Below, in pieces: positions 60,464-64,000 of a DNA stretch of 64,000 nt. A program made the position numbers and the translations under genes. The notes beneath the pieces were generated by a model. The model was given only the letters and a program-made list of their open reading frames with translations, was not told the DNA's origin and ran no database searches. Every line of letters starts with the position of its first letter. Position 1 is the stretch's first letter. Source of the DNA: Arthrobacter sp. AFG7.2 (GTDB lineage: Bacteria; Actinomycetota; Actinomycetes; Actinomycetales; Micrococcaceae); NCBI RefSeq assembly GCF_002892835.1, contig NZ_PJMB01000006.1, positions 177,723 through 241,722 of the forward strand, read 5' to 3'.

Positions 60464-61323
60464 CGATTCTCCTGGTTGTAGGTTTGTGGGCCGTCGGAAG
60501 CCCCGGCCCCGGCCCCGGGCCGGCGCAGAGCGTCGACGGTGAGGCCTGCCGGATGTTCCAGGCGCGTGTAGGACCTGAAGTAGTTACCGCCCAGGATCCG
60601 CTGGCCCTGGGCGGTCAAATGCGTGGTCCCGTCATTGACGTAGCCAAACGGCGGCGGCTCGGCGTAACCGGTATTGGCTGTCCTGGCCGGCGTCTTCCGC
60701 AAGGCGTTGTCGACGCCGGCATGGTCCGGATATGCCCGGACCCGCTCCTTAGGGGGCCCGCCTACCAGGAACGGTGCGCGGGATGCTTCGGGGACTTCCC
60801 GGCGGATGGTTGCGATCAGCTCGTCCAGGTCGGCCGCATACTCTGCTTCACTGCGCCCGCGGTCGGCTTCTCCCTGCTGCCACAGGGCAGCGGCTACGCG
60901 GCTGCCGTGACCGGCGGAGCTGAGTGCTTTGCGGAGGTGGTCAATGGCCATCGAAAGGAGGTTCGGAGCGCCATCCAGGTCCAGGCCGGCTTTCCACACG
61001 CCGGGATAGGTCCCGTGCCGGCGGAATCCGGTGCCCCCCATGGTGGCGGGGACGATAAGGATGCGCCGGCCCGGCGGCAAGGTTGTCAGCAATAAAGCCG
61101 CGAAAGGCCCTCCTGGCCCCATTCCGCCGGGCGGGTGCCCGCCGATGGGGGCCAAAGGCTCTGTTGCAGGGACGATCCTCCCAGTCGCGTCTCCGGTTGC
61201 CGGGAAGGTCATGATGCGCGGATCCCGGGCATCGGGGCCTTTGGGGTCAAAGTCCGTGTTAGTGCCGGAGGCGTTGGACTGACCGAGAACCAGGACGACG
61301 TCGTACCCTTGGTCCCCGGTCAC
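60460..61323 (-). CDS. SGNH/sialate-O-acetylesterase-like carbohydrate esterase
   Basis: 287 residues. The catalytic Ser motif is VLGQSNASG (about 12-20), WQQGEADRG carries the conserved Gln/Glu block and DGTTHLTAQGQ holds the Asp-x-x-His pair. Such esterases remove acetyl groups from pectin or other glycans, which suits the overlap with the pectate lyase gene. No signal peptide, so secretion is unclear. The start is GTG 61323 with no strong ribosome binding site. Confidence 0.82.
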   Translation of the reverse strand: MTGDQGYDVVLVLGQSNASGTNTDFDPKGPDARDPRIMTFPATGDATGRIVPATEPLAPIGGHPPGGMGPGGPFAALLLTTLPPGRRILIVPATMGGTGFRRHGTYPGVWKAGLDLDGAPNLLSMAIDHLRKALSSAGHGSRVAAALWQQGEADRGRSEAEYAADLDELIATIRREVPEASRAPFLVGGPPKERVRAYPDHAGVDNALRKTPARTANTGYAEPPPFGYVNDGTTHLTAQGQRILGGNYFRSYTRLEHPAGLTVDALRRPGAGAGASDGPQTYNQENR

Positions 61324-61400
61324 GGGAGCGGGCCAATCCTGGTGGCTTTCCGCCGGGCATAACTTTTCATGACAGGTTCTTCTTCTGGATTCGAAGGAAG

Positions 61401-61420
61401 GCCAGGCAGGGGAGCCTGGC
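61401..61420. terminator. Short hairpin between the fusion enzyme and esterase genes
   Basis: GCCAGGC-AGGGGA-GCCTGGC, 7-bp perfect stem. It may stop transcription from the PL1-CE8 gene or act as an RNA stabiliser. No T-run. Confidence 0.5.
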
Positions 61421-61522
61421 TTAGGGGTGTGGGACTGGGGGAGGCCGGAACCCTGGTGAACCGGAGCCGGCCCCCCCCTACTCGCACGCTATTGAATGGT
61501 CAGCGTGTGAATTTTGTCCGCA

Positions 61523-63541
61523 TCAGCCACGGGCGGCAGGCTTCCAGTCGCCGAGGAAAGCCTCGATGGTGAGGCGGGCGGCATCCTCGCTGGACAGTTG
61601 CGGGTGGAACTCGTTGATGTAGGCTCCGGGTCCGCTGTTGTTGTACTCGCCGAACCGGCCCTCGATCCAGGAGTGCCCGCCCATGTCTGCCCAGCCGCGG
61701 ACCGCTATGTGGTTGCCCAGGACGGAGTCCCGGATGACGGCCATGGGGAGGGCCTCCGGATCACTGCTGGCGAACCAGGGGCGGCCCAGGCTGACCGTCC
61801 CCGGTGCGGCATCGGAGGTGAGGGTGCTGTTGACGATCAGGATGCCGTACGGGTTGGAGTTCTTGGTGCTCGGCGCCACGACATAGCCGTTGTTGGTTGA
61901 GCTTCCGCGGTCCAGCGAGTGGATGGTGCAGCCGTCAAGGACGGCGGTGCCCCTGCCGTAGATGAAGTCGACGTCGCCCTCGATGTAGCAGTTCTTGAGG
62001 TAGGTGCGGGCGGTGGCGTCCCGACCCGCGGTATCGGCGAGGTAGGTGTCCTGGTTGCCGAGGAACCGCGTGCCATCAAAGGTGACTTTGTCACCAACGC
62101 TACGGACGGCAAGTGCCTGGCTCGGGCCTTTCGCGGCCTCATCGTAGGAATTTTCAACCGTCAGGTTCCGCACCGTTGTTCCGGCCGCCGAGATAGTCAT
62201 TGTTGGACTTCCGGCGGTACCCCAGGTGCCGCCAAAGAACTTCACGCCGTTGGCGGGGGTGTCATAGGAGATCACGACGTCGGACGCGTTGGCTGTGGCG
62301 CCCTGGATGGTGAGGTTGGGGCGGTCGGCCCAGACATGCACTGCCTCGCGGTAGACGCCGGGCTTGACGGTGATGGTGCGGGGCAGGGTGCTTCCGCTTG
62401 GAATCGATCCGATTGCGGCCTGCAGGCTGCCGAAGTCGCCCGTGCCGTCCAGGGCAACGGTGATCGCCGTCGTCGTATTTGGGGCGCTGTTCTCCCTGGG
62501 GCCGGCTCCGTTGGATACGATCTCCGGAACCCGGGCGGGGTCGTCCTTCTGGTAGGCGTAGTTCCGGGCAGGGTCGAAGGCGGCGCCCACATTATCCCTG
62601 CGCCCACGGGTGCCATTGAAGATGTTGTCCCGGCTGACCACCTCGGTGACAGGGTCTTTGGCCACGACCGGGTCCTGCACCGCTGTGAACGTGTTTCCTT
62701 CCAGCACCACTTTGGCGGCGTTGCGGCCCATCATCCCGTACTGGCCGATGTCCTGGAGGTAGTTGTTGTAGACGTGCGCGGCCGCGGTGTTGTCCAGGCT
62801 GAAGTTCCGCTGGGTGGTGTTGCGGATCCAGTTGTGGTGGATGGTCATCCTGGTCACGGCGTTGGAGGTCCAGCCGACGCCCAGGGCCTTGTTGTTGTCG
62901 GCGAAAACGTTCCAGGAGTAGGTGACGAGGTCCGAGTCCTTGCGGGTGTCGATCAGGCCGTCGCCCATGCGCTGGATCTTCATATGGTCAACCCAGACAT
63001 GGTGGGTGGTGTCCAGCTGGATCCCGTCACGGTCGTTGTCCGGCCGTTTGCCGTCCCAGTCGCCGGGGATGTAGGAATCCCGGATGGTGAAGTTCCGGAA
63101 GATGACGTTGGAGACGTTGATGAGCTTGAAGCCGGCGTTGACCACCTCGGAGCCGGCGCCCACACCGATAAAGCTCTTGTTGGCAGCGACCGGGATCTTG
63201 ATGTAGTCCTCGGCTTTGAGGCTGCCGCGGATGAAGATAACCAAAGGCTCGGGTGCCGCGGCATGGTCCTTGAGTTCCTGGATGGTGGTGGCGGTGACGA
63301 TCCGGCCCGCCTGGCCGCCGGTGGTTCCGGCCAGCCCGTAGCCGGGCAGCGCCGCGAAGCCGTCCGGCGTCTGCTTCCACATCGCTTCCGGGGTGCTTTC
63401 GGCAGCCGGGGCAAGGGTGGCGGGCAAAATTCCGGATTGTGGTGCTCCTCCGGCAGGGGAGGCGGTGGCGGCCGGCGCCGCGGTCAGGCTTCCGAGCATC
63501 ACGACGGCGGTGGCCGCGCCGAGCAGGCGTCGCAGATTCAT
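61523..63541 (-). CDS. Secreted bifunctional pectate lyase-pectinesterase (PL1-CE8)
   Basis: 672 residues from ATG 63541 with AAAGGAG six bases upstream. Signal peptide to about residue 28 (TAAPAATAS). PL1 half (about 45-350) with HHVWVDHMKIQRMGDGLIDT, VTYSWNVFADNNKALG and MTIHHNWIRNTTQRNFSLD. CE8 half (about 375-665) with QALAVRSVGDK, GTRFLGNQDTYL, EGDVDFIYGRG (catalytic Asp) and LGRPWF. The esterase demethylates pectin and the lyase cuts the product, so one polypeptide does both steps outside the cell. Confidence 0.93.
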   Translation of the reverse strand: MNLRRLLGAATAVVMLGSLTAAPAATASPAGGAPQSGILPATLAPAAESTPEAMWKQTPDGFAALPGYGLAGTTGGQAGRIVTATTIQELKDHAAAPEPLVIFIRGSLKAEDYIKIPVAANKSFIGVGAGSEVVNAGFKLINVSNVIFRNFTIRDSYIPGDWDGKRPDNDRDGIQLDTTHHVWVDHMKIQRMGDGLIDTRKDSDLVTYSWNVFADNNKALGVGWTSNAVTRMTIHHNWIRNTTQRNFSLDNTAAAHVYNNYLQDIGQYGMMGRNAAKVVLEGNTFTAVQDPVVAKDPVTEVVSRDNIFNGTRGRRDNVGAAFDPARNYAYQKDDPARVPEIVSNGAGPRENSAPNTTTAITVALDGTGDFGSLQAAIGSIPSGSTLPRTITVKPGVYREAVHVWADRPNLTIQGATANASDVVISYDTPANGVKFFGGTWGTAGSPTMTISAAGTTVRNLTVENSYDEAAKGPSQALAVRSVGDKVTFDGTRFLGNQDTYLADTAGRDATARTYLKNCYIEGDVDFIYGRGTAVLDGCTIHSLDRGSSTNNGYVVAPSTKNSNPYGILIVNSTLTSDAAPGTVSLGRPWFASSDPEALPMAVIRDSVLGNHIAVRGWADMGGHSWIEGRFGEYNNSGPGAYINEFHPQLSSEDAARLTIEAFLGDWKPAARG

Positions 63542-63554
63542 ACAAACTCCTTTG

Positions 63555-63592
63555 TTGCACGCCCGGGCCGCCTCCAGCCCGGGCACGTGCAA
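63555..63592 (-). repeat. Hairpin in the 5' leader of the PL1-CE8 gene
   Basis: TTGCACG and CCCGGG on one side pair with CCCGGG and CACGTGCAA on the other, a ~13-bp stem with a two-base bulge around a 10-base loop, directly before the ribosome binding site. It may affect translation or message stability. Confidence 0.4.
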
Positions 63593-63646
63593 TGTCGGTT
63601 GTTGAGCGGATGATGCGTGCGGAGAGTGTGCCTCATCTTGGGCCCG

Positions 63647-63672
63647 TACAGGCCTTCGGCTTAGGGCCTGTG
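63647..63672 (-). terminator. Hairpin after the ABC permease gene
   Basis: ACAGGCC and GGGCCTGT form a short stem just after the permease stop, between it and the PL1-CE8 gene. A weak terminator without a T-run. Confidence 0.4.
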
Positions 63673-64000
63673 CTACTTAAGGCCTGTGGTGGCGATGCCG
63701 TTGATGAGGTACTTCTGGCCGGCGATAAAGAACCCGATGATGGGTGCAATCGACACCACGGACATGGCGAACATCGGGCCCCACATGCTTTGCCCTTCAG
63801 AATCCATAAAGGCCCGCAGCGCCAGGGGCACCGTGTAAAGGTCCTGGTTTTGGATGTAGAGCAGGGGGCCGAAGAACTCGTTCCACGTGGAGATGAATGT
63901 GAAAATGGCGGTGGTGGCCATCGCCGGAACACACAGCGGCAGGATGACGCGCAGGAATGTCCTGAAGGGCCCGCAGCCGTCGATCTGGGCGGCGTCGTCG
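63673..64000 (-). CDS. Carbohydrate ABC transporter permease (MalG type), C-terminal part
   Basis: The gene runs off the window. The visible 109 residues include the EAA-loop end (DDAAQIDGCGPFRTFLRVILPL), then STWNEFFGPLLY, a membrane helix and the C-terminal AGQKYLINGIATTGLK, all typical of MalG-type permeases. Its position next to pectin lyases suggests uptake of oligogalacturonides or related sugars. Stop TAG at 63673. Confidence 0.9.
   Translation of the reverse strand, partial: DDAAQIDGCGPFRTFLRVILPLCVPAMATTAIFTFISTWNEFFGPLLYIQNQDLYTVPLALRAFMDSEGQSMWGPMFAMSVVSIAPIIGFFIAGQKYLINGIATTGLK

Noticed and set aside
61919..63613. A 564-codon plus-strand frame antisense to the PL1-CE8 gene
   Set aside because: Gly/Val/Asp-rich composition typical of an antisense shadow, and the opposite strand encodes a complete enzyme.

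Overview
The window is high-GC DNA with actinobacterial gene content: a DUF4193 protein, DUF3040, a SigK/RskA-like sigma/anti-sigma pair, an ANTAR regulator, dodecin, and sugar ABC importers without their own ATPase. Gene content and codon use fit Arthrobacter/Pseudarthrobacter (Micrococcaceae). That placement is inferred from the content, not from a database search. I see no insertion sequence, prophage, CRISPR array or rRNA. The one RNA gene I am confident of is tRNA-Lys(UUU).

Layout. 1-3303: the last codons of pstB, a zinc-ribbon-like protein, and a phosphate module (DUF47 + PiT) read leftwards from a promoter followed by a possible structured leader. 3494-4735: tRNA-Lys with a strong terminator, then a LacI regulator. 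4891-8463: an envelope module made of a DUF4397 surface protein, a class F sortase with a lipobox, an ECF sigma factor and an RskA-like anti-sigma factor, behind a candidate ECF promoter. 8600-17254: L-arabinose utilisation (araB-araD-araA, GH51 arabinofuranosidase, LacI regulator) with two clear LacI-type operators. 17316-24479: an isochorismatase-like hydrolase whose ribosome binding site lies in a 12-bp hairpin, then a complete urease operon ureABCEFGD plus a nickel permease. Two copies of an unusual palindromic element sit in this operon. 24517-30434: a hexapeptide-repeat protein, a divergent GH13 trehalose-synthase-like enzyme, a GntR remnant, SRPBCC and hemerythrin proteins, and a divergent Nramp transporter. 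30543-38838: a GntR regulator divergent from a sugar-acid operon (ABC importer, galactonate dehydratase, 2-keto-3-deoxy-6-phosphoaldonate aldolase, PfkB kinase, ManD dehydratase). 38863-41731: DUF4193, a TetR/EamA exporter pair, DUF3040, DUF488. 42036-48742: malQ, a large secreted alpha-amylase with tandem starch-binding-type modules, and a lactonase-fold protein. 48844-51743: a PrmC-like methyltransferase and stress or membrane proteins. 51773-64000: a pectin region (PL11 rhamnogalacturonan lyase, PL1 pectate lyase, an SGNH esterase, a PL1-CE8 fusion, an ABC permease running off the end) interspersed with three aldo/keto reductases, an SDR, an MmyB-type regulator and dodecin.

Taken together this is a plant-polysaccharide lifestyle segment. 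Secreted enzymes attack arabinan, starch and pectin, importers and catabolic operons take up arabinose and sugar acids, and LacI/GntR sites gate expression. The least expected features are the paired palindromes in the urease operon, which share an identical 42-nt core but have locus-specific, perfectly self-complementary outer arms, followed in both cases by a few hundred bases of atypical codon use. The cloverleaf-like leader before DUF47-pit and the DUF4397/sortase F/sigma/anti-sigma module are also worth attention.
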